64,000 nucleotides of DNA, taken from positions 62,001-126,000 of the forward strand of contig NZ_MIKB01000016.1 of assembly GCF_001730365.1 (NCBI RefSeq). Reading direction: 5' to 3'. The position numbers were made by a program, and so were the translations under genes. Shown here piece after piece: positions 14,508-23,469 of this stretch. The notes under the pieces are model-generated. The model did no database searches. It saw only the letters and a program-made list of their open reading frames with translations, and was not told where the DNA came from. Origin of the DNA: Enterococcus quebecensis. GTDB lineage: Bacteria > Bacillota > Bacilli > Lactobacillales > Enterococcaceae. Every line of letters starts with the position of its first letter. Position 1 is the stretch's first letter.

Positions 14508-14930
14508 ATGGCCATGTCAACGAAATTAAGTGTTGCGATTCATATACTCAGTTTGATAGAAATCGGGCCTCCCGATCGTGTCAATTCTGAATTGATCGCT
14601 TCAAGTGTAAATACGAATCCTGTTGTAGTTAGAAGATTAATGAGCAAGCTGAAAAAGGCAGGTCTCATTCATACAAGCAGAGGAGCAACCCAAACCTATT
14701 TGCTGAAAAAAGCAGAAAATATTTCGCTTTATGATATTTACGAAGCAGTTGAATTAGATCATGAGGTATTCAATATTCACCAAAATCCTAATCCAAACTG
14801 TCCAGTAGGAGCAAACATTCAAACGGCTTTAGAAGAACAATATGCAAAAGTTCAAAACAGCATGGAATCAGAATTAAAAGAGATTGTATTGTCTGATGTG
14901 ATTCATCAAATCAAGCAACGAGAGGCCTGA
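14508..14930 (+). CDS. Rrf2 family transcriptional regulator, YwnA-like
   Basis: Encodes 140 residues from ATG 14508 with a GGAG site; a TTG at 14481 is an alternative without one. Winged helix at the N-terminus (S-V-A-I-H-I-L-S-L-I, S-S-V-N-T-N-P-V-V-V-R-R-L-M-S-K-L, G-L-I-H-T-S-R-G). Only one Cys is present (N-C-P-V-G), so it cannot hold an Fe-S cluster as IscR does; this agrees with the Bacillus YwnA subgroup. The downstream neighbour is YwnB-like, the same pairing as in Bacillus. GTAAC-type inverted repeats before both genes suggest autoregulation and control of the partner, perhaps in response to electrophile or redox stress through the Cys. Confidence 0.85.
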   Translation: MAMSTKLSVAIHILSLIEIGPPDRVNSELIASSVNTNPVVVRRLMSKLKKAGLIHTSRGATQTYLLKKAENISLYDIYEAVELDHEVFNIHQNPNPNCPVGANIQTALEEQYAKVQNSMESELKEIVLSDVIHQIKQREA

Positions 14931-14960
14931 AAGTGTCTCTTCTCTTTTTTAAGTTAAAAT

Positions 14961-14977
14961 GTAACAAAAAAAGTTTC
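14961..14977. promoter_or_regulatory. Second operator candidate: GTAAC-N7-GTTTC
   Basis: Copy of the 14471 operator with one changed base, 24 bases before the YwnB-like start codon and close to its ribosome binding site. Confidence 0.5.
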
Positions 14978-15000
14978 ATTAGAAGAAAGGAAGATTGAAT

Positions 15001-15624
15001 ATGAAAGTAGCAATTTTAGGAGCAAACGGAAAAGCAGGTTCAGCGATTTTGAAAGAAGCAAAAAAACGTGGATTAGAGGTTACAGCGATCGTTCGTGATG
15101 CAGCCAAGATCACTGATGGAACACCAGTTATTGAAAAAGATGTATATGGATTAACGACAGATGATGTGAAAGATTTTGATGTTTTGGTCAGTGCATTAGG
15201 TTTTTGGGGTGATGTTAGTGAGTTTACTGGTTCAACACAACATTTGATCGATATCTTAACAAATCAAAAAACACGTTTGTTGGTTGTTGGTGGAGCTGGA
15301 AGTTTATTTGTTAATCCAGAGCATACACTACGCTTAAGTGAGACACCAGAATTTCCAGAAGCATACCAACCATTAGCTACTGCAATGGGTAAAGGATTAG
15401 ACTTATTGGAAGCGTCTAAAAATGTTAACTGGACATATATCAGTCCAGCAGCAGAATTTGATGCTGAAGGTCCTGCTACAGGTGAATATGTTGCGGCGGG
15501 TGAAGAATTGGAAACAGATAAAGAGGGTAAGAGCTACATTTCATATGCTGATTATGCGATTGCAATGGTCGATGAAATTCAAAATAGTGCGCATCTAAAT
15601 CAACGCTTTAGCGTTCACCAATAG
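15001..15624 (+). CDS. NAD(P)H-binding atypical SDR protein, YwnB-like
   Basis: Encodes 207 residues from ATG 15001, with AAGGAAG upstream. Rossmann motif A-I-L-G-A-N-G-K-A-G-S-A-I, then V-S-A-L-G-F-W-G, V-V-G-G-A-G-S-L and W-T-Y-I-S-P-A-A. This is the NAD(P)-binding family of YwnB and related proteins, distant relatives of flavin reductases; no catalytic Tyr-x-x-x-Lys of classical SDRs is evident. The substrate is unknown. It lies 70 bases after the Rrf2-type regulator with a matching operator in between, so it is very likely the regulated target. Confidence 0.85.
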   Translation: MKVAILGANGKAGSAILKEAKKRGLEVTAIVRDAAKITDGTPVIEKDVYGLTTDDVKDFDVLVSALGFWGDVSEFTGSTQHLIDILTNQKTRLLVVGGAGSLFVNPEHTLRLSETPEFPEAYQPLATAMGKGLDLLEASKNVNWTYISPAAEFDAEGPATGEYVAAGEELETDKEGKSYISYADYAIAMVDEIQNSAHLNQRFSVHQ

Positions 15625-15637
15625 AATGATACTAAAA

Positions 15638-15672
15638 AAAGAATTTCCCTGTTAAGTGGGAAATTCTTTTTT
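15638..15672. terminator. Bidirectional terminator
   Basis: 12-bp stem AAAGAATTTCCC (15638-15649) with GGGAAATTCTTT (15658-15669), flanked by A run and T run, serving convergent genes. Confidence 0.85.
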
Positions 15673-15681
15673 ATTGTTTTT

Positions 15682-16854
15682 TTAACCGAAACACTTAGAA
15701 CAAGGAGTTAATCCCCTATTTTTAGCTTCCTCTAATGTCGCCGGAGTGTACGTTCCATTACCGCATTTACGATTATGATATTTGTCTCCAGTCCGAGTAA
15801 CTAAAACCATTTCTCCAGTTGCTTGTGTGTTTGGCGCGGGCGTCTGAGCTGCTGCTGCCGCTTGTGCTTGCTGTTGTTCAGCTACCGCTTTTTGTGCTTC
15901 TTGTTCGGCTTTCTTTTGAGCTTCCGCGACTCTTTTTGCTTCTTCTTTTTGAGCAGTGAGGGTTTGTTTGACCTTTTCAACTCGTTTTGTTAACTCTGTA
16001 TTATTGTTTGGAAGCTCGTTGATTTTAGCTAGTGCTAAATTGTAATGCTCATCTGTGGGTTCTTGTTCAGCTTTTTCTACCGCTTCACGGGCAGTTGCAA
16101 TTTGTTTTTCAGTTTTCTCTTTTTCAGCGATTTTTTGTTGAAGAGTTGCGACTCTTTTAAACAAAGAATCTTTATTTAAAGTGGCTTTGGCTACCAAGGC
16201 TGCTGCCGAATCTATATGTTCTTTTGTTTGTTTTGTTTCTGCTAGTTCGACGGCTTCATAAATAGGTATGTTTTCTTTTACTATTGCTAGACGATTAGTG
16301 AAATCATCTTGTTCTTTAGTAAGTGAAGTGACACGAGTTGCAGCCTCATCATAATTTTTTTGAGTCGGCTTTTTTTCGGCTAAAACTAAAGCAGTTTCCG
16401 CTTTTTTGATTGATTCTTGTTCTTGTTTTTCTTCATTTAAAAAAGCAACGAAGGCTTTTGAGGGGCGAACCTCGATCGTTTTTGCTTTGTCATTGTCACC
16501 AATTGAAGCGACAAACGTTAGTTTCTTCGGTTGGTCATCTTTTAAGGTTGCTTCATAAGAAAATATGCCCTTTTTAGTTTTGATTTTTTCTCCATCTAGA
16601 GTGATATGACTTTGTTCATTTGTTTTTCCTGTGATTATTACTGTTCCTTGCGCATTTGTTTCTACGGATTCTTCAGTTAATTCAATTTGTGGGATTGCAG
16701 GCAGTGTGGAGCTAGCTCCAATCATTACAATAAAACTAATTCCGGTTAAAAGTAATGCTTTCTTCTTAGGTTGTTTTTTTATGAAGGATTGTACTAAAAA
16801 AAATCCTCCACCAATTACGCCTAAAAAACCAACCAACATAATAAACGTTCCCAT
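15682..16854 (-). CDS. Membrane-anchored coiled-coil protein with C-terminal Cys-rich (Ada-like) domain
   Basis: 390 residues if it starts at the ATG 16854, which has a perfect AAGGAGGAG site 10 bases before it; a longer frame from 16893 would add 13 residues but has no site. Two membrane segments near the N-terminus (about residues 5-22 and 33-52). Next comes an Ig-like domain (about 60-130: V-I-I-T-G-K-T-N, T-L-D-G-E), then a long Ala/Glu/Lys coiled region in four or so repeats (K-K-P-T-Q-K-N-Y-D-E-A type), and a Gln/Ala/Pro linker. The end is a small domain G-D-K-Y-H-N-R-K-C-G-N-G-T-Y...G-L-T-P-C-S-K-C, seen in many Gram-positive extracellular proteins and nucleases; Cys and His probably bind metal. 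Role unknown. Confidence 0.7.
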   Translation of the reverse strand: MGTFIMLVGFLGVIGGGFFLVQSFIKKQPKKKALLLTGISFIVMIGASSTLPAIPQIELTEESVETNAQGTVIITGKTNEQSHITLDGEKIKTKKGIFSYEATLKDDQPKKLTFVASIGDNDKAKTIEVRPSKAFVAFLNEEKQEQESIKKAETALVLAEKKPTQKNYDEAATRVTSLTKEQDDFTNRLAIVKENIPIYEAVELAETKQTKEHIDSAAALVAKATLNKDSLFKRVATLQQKIAEKEKTEKQIATAREAVEKAEQEPTDEHYNLALAKINELPNNNTELTKRVEKVKQTLTAQKEEAKRVAEAQKKAEQEAQKAVAEQQQAQAAAAAQTPAPNTQATGEMVLVTRTGDKYHNRKCGNGTYTPATLEEAKNRGLTPCSKCFG

Positions 16855-17116
16855 AAGTGTCTTTCTCCTCCTTAGTTGTCTTAAATCTTTCACTCGCTAA
16901 AATACTAATTTTTAGAATTGATAAAATTTAGTGTCAGCTTCTAAAATTAGATGATATACGAATATACAAATTGTATCATATTATTAATAATTTGATAATT
17001 AATCCATCGTTTTAGAAAATAAAATGAGCGAAGTCGTTTAGAAGATATAAAAAAATTTCCTGTGATAAAATGAAATAAGAATCGTTTTCGTATCTTATTA
17101 GAGAAGAGGAGAAAAA

Positions 17117-18364
17117 ATGAAAGCAGAGATTATTGCAGTTGGTACAGAGTTGTTATTAGGTCAAGTTGTAAACACGAATGCGACGTTCTTATCAGAAGAG
17201 TTAGCAAATTTAGGAATCGAGGTGTACTATCATACCGTTGTTGGAGATAATCCCCAGCGCTTAGAACAATTATTAGTTGAAGCGCAAAGTCGCAGTGACT
17301 TAATCGTTTTATGCGGTGGTCTAGGGCCGACGGAGGATGATTTAACCAAAGATATCGTTGCGGCGCACATCCATCATTCTTTAGTAGAAGATGAACAAGC
17401 ATTAGCTCGTCTTCATGAGTTTTTTACTTTTTCAAAAAGTACAATGACAGAAAATAATTTGAGACAGACTTTAATGATCGAGGGCGGTATTGCTGTTCAA
17501 AATCCGACTGGTTTGGCTGTTGGAACACTGATTACTGAAGATGAAACAACATATCTATTATTACCAGGGCCACCTAGTGAGTTAAAACCAATGTTTCAGC
17601 AAAATGCCCGTCCGTTGTTAGAGGAACTTTTTCCACAAGAAGAGCAACTAATCTCTAGAGTTCTCAGATTTTATGGCATTGGTGAGTCGCAATTGGTGAC
17701 AGAATTAAAAGAGTTGATTGATGAGCAAACCAATCCGACAATCGCTCCTTATGCCAAACCGAATGAAGTCACATTGCGTTTAACAGCTAAAATAGCTGAT
17801 AAAGTAGAAGGTGAACAGTTGCTGGATCACTTAGAATCCCAAGTTATGACAAAAGTCGGTGAATATTTTTATGGGTATGGGGATGAGAACAGCTTAGTCA
17901 AAGTAACTGTTGATGCATTAAAGAAGCATGGAAAAACTATCTCGGCAGCGGAAAGTCTGACAGCAGGACTTTTTCAAAGTACCTTGGGAGATGTCTCTGG
18001 TGTTTCAGAAGTGTTTAAAGGAGGTTTTGTCACATATTCAGCTGAAACAAAAGAGCAATTTTTAGCTATTGATCGAAAATTACTCGAAAAAGAAGGAACG
18101 GCCAGTGAAGCCTGTGCAATTGCTATGGCAGAACAAACAAGAAAACTGGCTGATACAGATTTTGCTGTATCATTTACAGGTGTTGCGGGTCCTAATGAAT
18201 TAGAAGGACAAGCAGCAGGAACCGTTTGGATTGCTTTGGCAGAAAAAGGACAACCGACAATAGCTGTACTCCAACATTTTAAGCGTGATCGAAAGTATAT
18301 TCGTTTAAGTGCTGTGATGAAAGGTTTAGATTTGATTCGTAGAGCAGTAGATAAGAAAAAATAA
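17117..18364 (+). CDS. cinA: CinA, competence/damage-inducible protein A
   Basis: Encodes 415 residues, full length. The N-terminal half is a MoaB/Mog-like domain ([34 protein letters not shown]). The C-terminal half is the PncC-type NMN deamidase domain ([22 protein letters not shown]). CinA is involved in pyridine-nucleotide salvage and, in naturally competent relatives, is co-induced with RecA. It has AGAAGAGGAG upstream. Its position immediately before recA is conserved in lactic acid bacteria. Confidence 0.95.
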   Translation: MKAEIIAVGTELLLGQVVNTNATFLSEELANLGIEVYYHTVVGDNPQRLEQLLVEAQSRSDLIVLCGGLGPTEDDLTKDIVAAHIHHSLVEDEQALARLHEFFTFSKSTMTENNLRQTLMIEGGIAVQNPTGLAVGTLITEDETTYLLLPGPPSELKPMFQQNARPLLEELFPQEEQLISRVLRFYGIGESQLVTELKELIDEQTNPTIAPYAKPNEVTLRLTAKIADKVEGEQLLDHLESQVMTKVGEYFYGYGDENSLVKVTVDALKKHGKTISAAESLTAGLFQSTLGDVSGVSEVFKGGFVTYSAETKEQFLAIDRKLLEKEGTASEACAIAMAEQTRKLADTDFAVSFTGVAGPNELEGQAAGTVWIALAEKGQPTIAVLQHFKRDRKYIRLSAVMKGLDLIRRAVDKKK

Positions 18365-18369
18365 AGAGG

Positions 18370-18383
18370 CGAATGTTTGTTCG
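18370..18383. promoter_or_regulatory. LexA (SOS) box candidate before recA
   Basis: CGAATGTTTGTTCG matches the Gram-positive LexA/DinR consensus CGAAC-N4-GTTCG with one mismatch and lies just upstream of the recA -35. It also sits within a weak hairpin following the cinA stop. Confidence 0.7.
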
Positions 18384-18391
18384 TTTTTCTC

Positions 18392-18420
18392 TTGCTTTTT
18401 TTAAATAAACCAGTTATGAT
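18392..18420 (+). promoter_or_regulatory. recA promoter
   Basis: -35 TTGCTT (18392-18397), 17-bp spacer, -10 TATGAT (18415-18420), 52 bases before the TTG start. Confidence 0.7.
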
Positions 18421-18471
18421 ATATTTATTGAAAAGGAATTTAAATCGTTTATATATAAGGAGGATTATCGA

Positions 18472-19524
18472 TTGGCAGATGATCGTAAAGTGGCCTTAGA
18501 TGCCGCACTAAAAAAAATCGAAAAGAACTTTGGGAAAGGTTCAGTAATGAAATTAGGGGAAAAGATCGATCAACAGATCTCAACTATTCCTAGTGGTTCT
18601 TTAGCATTAGATGTTGCATTAGGTGTAGGTGGTTATCCCCGTGGACGAATCATCGAAGTTTATGGACCAGAGAGTTCAGGTAAAACAACCGTAGCTTTAC
18701 ATGCAATTGCATCTGTACAGAAACAAGGCGGAACCGCAGCCTTTATCGATGCAGAGCATGCCTTAGATCCTCAGTATGCACAAGCATTAGGTGTAAATAT
18801 CGATGAGTTGCTTCTTTCACAACCAGATACTGGTGAGCAAGGATTAGAAATCGCAGATGCGTTAGTTTCCAGTGGAGCTATTGATATCGTTGTTATTGAC
18901 TCAGTAGCTGCCTTAGTACCTCGTGCAGAGATCGATGGTGAAATGGGAGCAAGTCATGTTGGATTGCAAGCACGATTGATGTCACAAGCCTTACGTAAGC
19001 TTTCAGGTTCAATCAATAAGACGAAGACAATCGCAATTTTCATTAACCAAATTCGTGAAAAAGTCGGTGTTATGTTTGGTAATCCTGAAACAACCCCTGG
19101 TGGACGTGCCTTGAAATTCTATGCGACTGTTCGTTTAGAAGTAAGACGTGCAGAACAATTGAAGCAAGGAACAGATATCATCGGTAACCGTACTAAAATC
19201 AAAGTGGTTAAAAATAAAGTTGCACCACCATTTAAAGTAGCCGAAGTAGATATCATGTACGGCCAAGGGATTTCTCAAGAAGGAGAATTACTGGATATGG
19301 CTGTTGAAAAAGACATTGTTGACAAGAGTGGTGCTTGGTATAGCTATAAAGAAGAGCGAATCGGTCAAGGTCGTGAAAATGTCAAAGTTTATATGACTGA
19401 ACACCCAGAAATGGTGGAAGAAGTTTCTAAACGAGTACGTGATGCATTTGGTATCGGCGATGGAACAACGACTGTTATTGAAGTTGAAGAAGGACAAGAA
19501 GAATTACCTCTTGACGGAGAATAA
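18472..19524 (+). CDS. recA: RecA recombinase
   Basis: Encodes 350 residues, full length. TTG start chosen because AAGGAGG lies 10 bases before it and the product begins [12 protein letters not shown] as in relatives. Walker [10 protein letters not shown] at about residues 65-73, Walker [11 protein letters not shown], loop L2 region [13 protein letters not shown], and an acidic C-terminus. It forms filaments on single-stranded DNA for recombination and triggers LexA cleavage. It has its own promoter and LexA-like box, so it is SOS-regulated, and ends with a terminator. Confidence 0.98.
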   Translation: MADDRKVALDAALKKIEKNFGKGSVMKLGEKIDQQISTIPSGSLALDVALGVGGYPRGRIIEVYGPESSGKTTVALHAIASVQKQGGTAAFIDAEHALDPQYAQALGVNIDELLLSQPDTGEQGLEIADALVSSGAIDIVVIDSVAALVPRAEIDGEMGASHVGLQARLMSQALRKLSGSINKTKTIAIFINQIREKVGVMFGNPETTPGGRALKFYATVRLEVRRAEQLKQGTDIIGNRTKIKVVKNKVAPPFKVAEVDIMYGQGISQEGELLDMAVEKDIVDKSGAWYSYKEERIGQGRENVKVYMTEHPEMVEEVSKRVRDAFGIGDGTTTVIEVEEGQEELPLDGE

Positions 19525-19534
19525 TACACTTTAT

Positions 19535-19584
19535 AAAACAAACCAATAAGTGCTTTTAAAAGCATTTCATTGGTTTGTTTTTTT
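19535..19584 (+). terminator. recA terminator
   Basis: 13-bp stem AAAACAAACCAAT (19535-19547) with complement at 19569-19581, an inner TGCTTTTAAAAGCA palindrome, and a T run. A second small hairpin (arms around 19612 and 19629, then T run) follows. Confidence 0.85.
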
Positions 19585-19782
19585 CGTAGCAGCAATTATT
19601 TTCAACATAAGAGCTCTTTCGTCTAGAAAGGGCTTTTTTGAGTTGACACACTGGGATACAAACATTAGAATAAAGTTGTATGTAAATACACTTATGCAAG
19701 TAGGCATATTGATAATTGATTATAGTTTATCAGAAAACTACATGAATATTGAAAATTTGAAGATAGTCCGGAGGTGGAAACA

Positions 19783-21339
19783 ATGGGTTTAGAAATTCTC
19801 CTCGCTATCATCGGTGTAATTGTCGGTCTTGGTTTAGGGTTAGTCGTTGCAAAATCACGTCATGAAAAGGCTATAGATGGTGCAAAGTCGTCTGCAGAAG
19901 GTATAATTGAACTTGCCAATAAAGAAGCGGAAACTCTGAAAAAAGCAGCTTTATTAGAAGCTATGGAAGAGAACCAGAAGTATCGTTCAGAAATTGAAAG
20001 TGAGTTGAAAGAAAGCAAAGTAGAACTTAAATCTCAAGAAAATCGTTTGTTACAAAGAGAACAAACGCTAGATCGTAAAGATGATTCTCTTGAAAAACGT
20101 GAAAACTCACTGGAAGAAAAAGAAGAGAAACTTGGTGCTAGACAGCAATTAATTGATGAGCGAGAAAAAGATGTAGAAGAACTAGTTGAAAAGCAACACC
20201 AAGAAATAGAACGTATTGCTTCACTATCAAAAGATGAAGCGAAAGACCTTATTATGAAATCAACAGAAGAAGAGTTAAGTCACGAGTTGACAGTAATGGT
20301 TAAAGAATCTGAACAACGTGCCAAAGAAGAGTCAGATCGAAAAGCTAAAAATTTACTTTCTCTAGCGATTCAACGTTGTGCAGCTGATTCGGTCTCTGAA
20401 ACAACGGTTTCTGTTGTTAGTTTACCAAACGATGAGATGAAAGGAAGAATCATCGGTCGTGAGGGACGTAATATTCGTACGTTGGAGACTTTAACGGGAA
20501 TTGATTTAATTATTGATGATACGCCGGAAGCGGTAGTACTTTCAGGATTTGATCCAATTCGTAGAGAAATCGCTCGTATGACACTAGAAAAATTAATTCA
20601 AGACGGTCGGATTCATCCAGCTCGTATTGAAGAAATGGTTGAAAAATCTCGTAAAGAAATGGATGAACGTATTCGTGAATACGGTGAACAAGCTGCCTTT
20701 GAAGTGGGTGCTCACACATTACATCCAGATTTGATCAAGATTTTAGGTCGATTGCGTTTCCGTACAAGTTATGGTCAAAACGTATTAAATCACTCGATTG
20801 AAGTAGCTAAACTAACGGGTGTTTTAGCCGCAGAAATTGGTGAAGATATTCAATTGGCAAAACGTGCAGGGTTATTACATGATATCGGTAAAGCACTGGA
20901 TCATGAAATCGAAGGCTCTCACGTAGAGATTGGTGCTGAATTAGCTGCCAAATACAAAGAAAATTCAACAGTCATCAATGCGATTGCATCCCATCATGGT
21001 GATGTAGAAGCAACTTCTGTTATTTCTGTATTGGTTGCTGCAGCAGATGCTTTATCAGCTGCTAGACCAGGGGCTCGTAGTGAGTCTATGGAAAATTATA
21101 TTCGACGCTTAGAAAACTTAGAAAATATTTCTAATGGATTTGAAGGAGTTGAATCTAGTTTTGCTGTACAAGCTGGACGTGAAGTCCGTGTAATGGTTAA
21201 ACCAGATGAAATTACAGATTTAGAAGCTGTTCGTTTAGTTAGAGATATTCGTAAGAAGATCGAAGACGACTTGGATTACCCAGGTCACATCAAAGTGACG
21301 GTTATTCGAGAAACACGTGCAGTAGATTATGCGAAATAA
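19783..21339 (+). CDS. rny: Ribonuclease Y
   Basis: Encodes 518 residues from ATG 19783 with CGGAGG 8 bases upstream; the GTG at 19774 overlaps that site and is unlikely. N-terminal membrane helix ([17 protein letters not shown]), long charged coiled coil (about 30-200), KH domain ([12 protein letters not shown]), then the HD domain with [12 protein letters not shown]. It is the membrane-bound endoribonuclease that starts mRNA decay in Firmicutes. It follows recA, as in relatives; ymdB, normally next, is displaced by about 4.5 kb of accessory genes. Confidence 0.97.
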   Translation: MGLEILLAIIGVIVGLGLGLVVAKSRHEKAIDGAKSSAEGIIELANKEAETLKKAALLEAMEENQKYRSEIESELKESKVELKSQENRLLQREQTLDRKDDSLEKRENSLEEKEEKLGARQQLIDEREKDVEELVEKQHQEIERIASLSKDEAKDLIMKSTEEELSHELTVMVKESEQRAKEESDRKAKNLLSLAIQRCAADSVSETTVSVVSLPNDEMKGRIIGREGRNIRTLETLTGIDLIIDDTPEAVVLSGFDPIRREIARMTLEKLIQDGRIHPARIEEMVEKSRKEMDERIREYGEQAAFEVGAHTLHPDLIKILGRLRFRTSYGQNVLNHSIEVAKLTGVLAAEIGEDIQLAKRAGLLHDIGKALDHEIEGSHVEIGAELAAKYKENSTVINAIASHHGDVEATSVISVLVAAADALSAARPGARSESMENYIRRLENLENISNGFEGVESSFAVQAGREVRVMVKPDEITDLEAVRLVRDIRKKIEDDLDYPGHIKVTVIRETRAVDYAK

Positions 21340-21357
21340 TAAAATGTAATATTGAAA

Positions 21358-21392
21358 GAAGCAAAGCCTCAAGGCTCATTGCTTCTTTTTTT
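21358..21392 (+). terminator. rny terminator
   Basis: Stem GAAGCAA-AGCC with GGCT-CA-TTGCTTC (21358-21385, two-base bulge) followed by T8. Confidence 0.85.
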
Positions 21393-21518
21393 GTTTTTTC
21401 ATATAATTAGAAAAAATTCAGAATATTTTTACTGAAATTAACCTAGTGTTTTAATTACGACAACCCCACAACTTTGATATATTCGTTATAGTTTTTATTA
21501 AAATTGGGGGTTATTTAT

Positions 21519-23162
21519 ATGAAATTAAAGAAAAGTGCCTTACTGGGCTTAATTACTTTATCAAGTATTGCCCTAGTTGCCTGTGGCGGGAATGCTAGCA
21601 GCGGATCAAACAGTGATGAAAAAGTTTTTAGATTTGTCGAAAGACAAGAAATGCCAACTGCGGATCCTTCATTAGCAACAGATGAAGTAAGTTTTATTGC
21701 TTTAAATAATGTCTATGAAGGAATTTATCGTCTAGATAAAGAGAATAAACCTCAACCAGCAGGAGCGGCCGAAAAAGCTGTGGTTAGTGAGGATGGCCTA
21801 ACATACAAAATTAAACTAAGAGAAGATGCAAAATGGACAGATGATAAACCAGTAAAAGCTGCGGATTTTGTTTATGGTTGGCAGAGAACAGTGGATCCCA
21901 AGACAGGATCAGAATATGCATATATGTTTAACTCTGTAAAAAATGCTGAAAAGATTTCTAAAGGTGAAATGAAGAAAGAAGAACTTGGGATCAAAGCAAC
22001 TGGTGATTATGAATTAGAAATCACTTTAGAAAAAGCTACACCCTATTTCGATTACTTGTTAGCTTTCCCATCATTCTTACCGCAAAGACAAGATATTGCT
22101 GAAAAATATGGCAAAGACTATACAACAGCCAGTGATAAAGCAGTCTACAACGGACCATTCACTTTAACTGATTTTGATGGACCAGGAACAGATACGAGCT
22201 GGTCTTATACAAAAAATGATAAATACTGGGACAAAGATACTGTAAAACTTGATAAAGTAGCAATTGATGTTGTAAAAGAAGCGCCAACATCACTAAACTT
22301 ATTCCAAGATGGCCAAGCAGATGAAGTGCCATTATCTGGTGAGTTAGCGCAACAAATGAAAAATGAGCCCAACTATATTACTTTGAAAGGTGCTTCAACC
22401 TTCTATCTTGAACCAAATCAAAGAGAAGAGAACTCACCTTACCGTAATGTAAACTTGCGTAAAGCCATATCTTATGCAATTGACCGCAAGGCTTTAGTCG
22501 AGCAGATTTTAGCAAATGGTTCAACAGTTCCAACAGGTTTAGTACCCGTTGGTCTAGCAACTGATCCAAAAACAAATGAAGATTTCACTAAAGAACTTGG
22601 TGACGAACTTGCTTATGATGTGGATAAAGCTAAAGAATCATGGGAAAAAGCGAAAGACGAGTTAGGTGTTTCTACATTATCAGTAGATTTACTGATTGAT
22701 GATACAGACAATGCAAAGAAAATGGCTGAATATCTTCAAGGAACATTATCTGATACTTTGGAAGGACTAAAAGTATCTGTTAGCCCTGTACCATTCTCAG
22801 TTCGTTTGGATCGTTCAAACAAAGGAGACTTCCAAATTGCTGTGAGTGCTTGGGGGGCTGATTACGCTGATCCAAGTAGTTTCTTAGATTTATTTACAAC
22901 AGGTAATTCGTATAACAGAGGACGCTATTCAAACCCTGAATATGATAAATTAGTAAATAGTGCAGCAACTACAAATGCAAATGATCCAGAAGCACGTTGG
23001 AAAGATATGCTAGATGCAGAGAAAATATTAATGGGTGACATGGGTGTTATTCCATTGTATCAAAAATCTGAAGCACATCTACGTTCTGATAAAATCAAAG
23101 ATGTTGTATACCACCCAACAGGTGCGAAATATGACTTCAAATGGACTTATATTGAGGACTAA
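21519..23162 (+). CDS. Peptide-binding lipoprotein of an ABC transporter (OppA/DppE family), copy 1
   Basis: Encodes 547 residues from ATG 21519 with a GGGGG site. Signal peptide with lipobox L-V-A-C (Cys about residue 23), then a Gly/Ser/Asn linker. SBP family 5 body: P-T-A-D-P-S-L-A-T-D, N-V-Y-E-G-I-Y-R-L, W-T-D-D-K-P-V-K-A-A-D-F-V-Y-G-W-Q-R, D-P-S-S-F-L-D-L-F. It binds extracellular oligopeptides and hands them to an Opp permease. No permease or ATPase gene is next to it, so it must share a transporter encoded elsewhere. A close paralogue is at 40589. In enterococci related proteins can also bind pheromones; not shown here. Confidence 0.92.
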   Translation: MKLKKSALLGLITLSSIALVACGGNASSGSNSDEKVFRFVERQEMPTADPSLATDEVSFIALNNVYEGIYRLDKENKPQPAGAAEKAVVSEDGLTYKIKLREDAKWTDDKPVKAADFVYGWQRTVDPKTGSEYAYMFNSVKNAEKISKGEMKKEELGIKATGDYELEITLEKATPYFDYLLAFPSFLPQRQDIAEKYGKDYTTASDKAVYNGPFTLTDFDGPGTDTSWSYTKNDKYWDKDTVKLDKVAIDVVKEAPTSLNLFQDGQADEVPLSGELAQQMKNEPNYITLKGASTFYLEPNQREENSPYRNVNLRKAISYAIDRKALVEQILANGSTVPTGLVPVGLATDPKTNEDFTKELGDELAYDVDKAKESWEKAKDELGVSTLSVDLLIDDTDNAKKMAEYLQGTLSDTLEGLKVSVSPVPFSVRLDRSNKGDFQIAVSAWGADYADPSSFLDLFTTGNSYNRGRYSNPEYDKLVNSAATTNANDPEARWKDMLDAEKILMGDMGVIPLYQKSEAHLRSDKIKDVVYHPTGAKYDFKWTYIED

Positions 23163-23167
23163 AAAAT

Positions 23168-23215
23168 AGTAAGAACCTCTTCCAGTAATTTCGCTGGAAG
23201 AGGTTCTTACTATTT
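23168..23215 (+). terminator. Terminator after peptide-binding lipoprotein 1
   Basis: 18-bp perfect stem, arms 23168-23185 and 23194-23211, weak T run. Confidence 0.85.
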
Positions 23216-23469
23216 ATATGACAAAGGTTAGGTAAGCTTATAAAAAGATCATCTACTCATAAAAATAAATGCATAGAAAAGTAAAGAACAGATGATCAAA
23301 CTGAGGAGTATGATAAAAGGTTCCAAAGGCAATAATACATATTATTTATTATAAATTCAAAAAAACATTTCATATAGATTGAATTTACAATAAAAATATA
23401 TAAAAAAGAACATTTATCTGCATTTTAATTTATTATGTGAATATACATATTACAAATAGGAGTTTACTC
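23212..23469. other. AT-rich intergenic stretch
   Basis: Holds an 8-bp inverted repeat (GATCATCT near 23247, AGATGATC near 23290) and, near the 3' end, the ribosome binding site of the next gene. A short hydrophobic minus-strand frame around 23245-23330 has no start or ribosome binding site. Nothing else is seen. Confidence 0.4.

Noticed and set aside
15900-16450. Tandem DNA repeat array in the coiled-coil gene
   Set aside because: The repeats are at the protein level with diverged DNA; not a true nucleotide repeat or CRISPR.
19609-19638. Second hairpin plus T run between recA and rny as a small RNA gene
   Set aside because: It is short, directly behind the recA terminator and without a promoter; more likely a back-up terminator.
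23245-23330. Short hydrophobic minus-strand peptide that could be a type I toxin
   Set aside because: There is no start codon with a ribosome binding site, it differs from Fst/Ldr peptides, and no antisense RNA promoter was seen.
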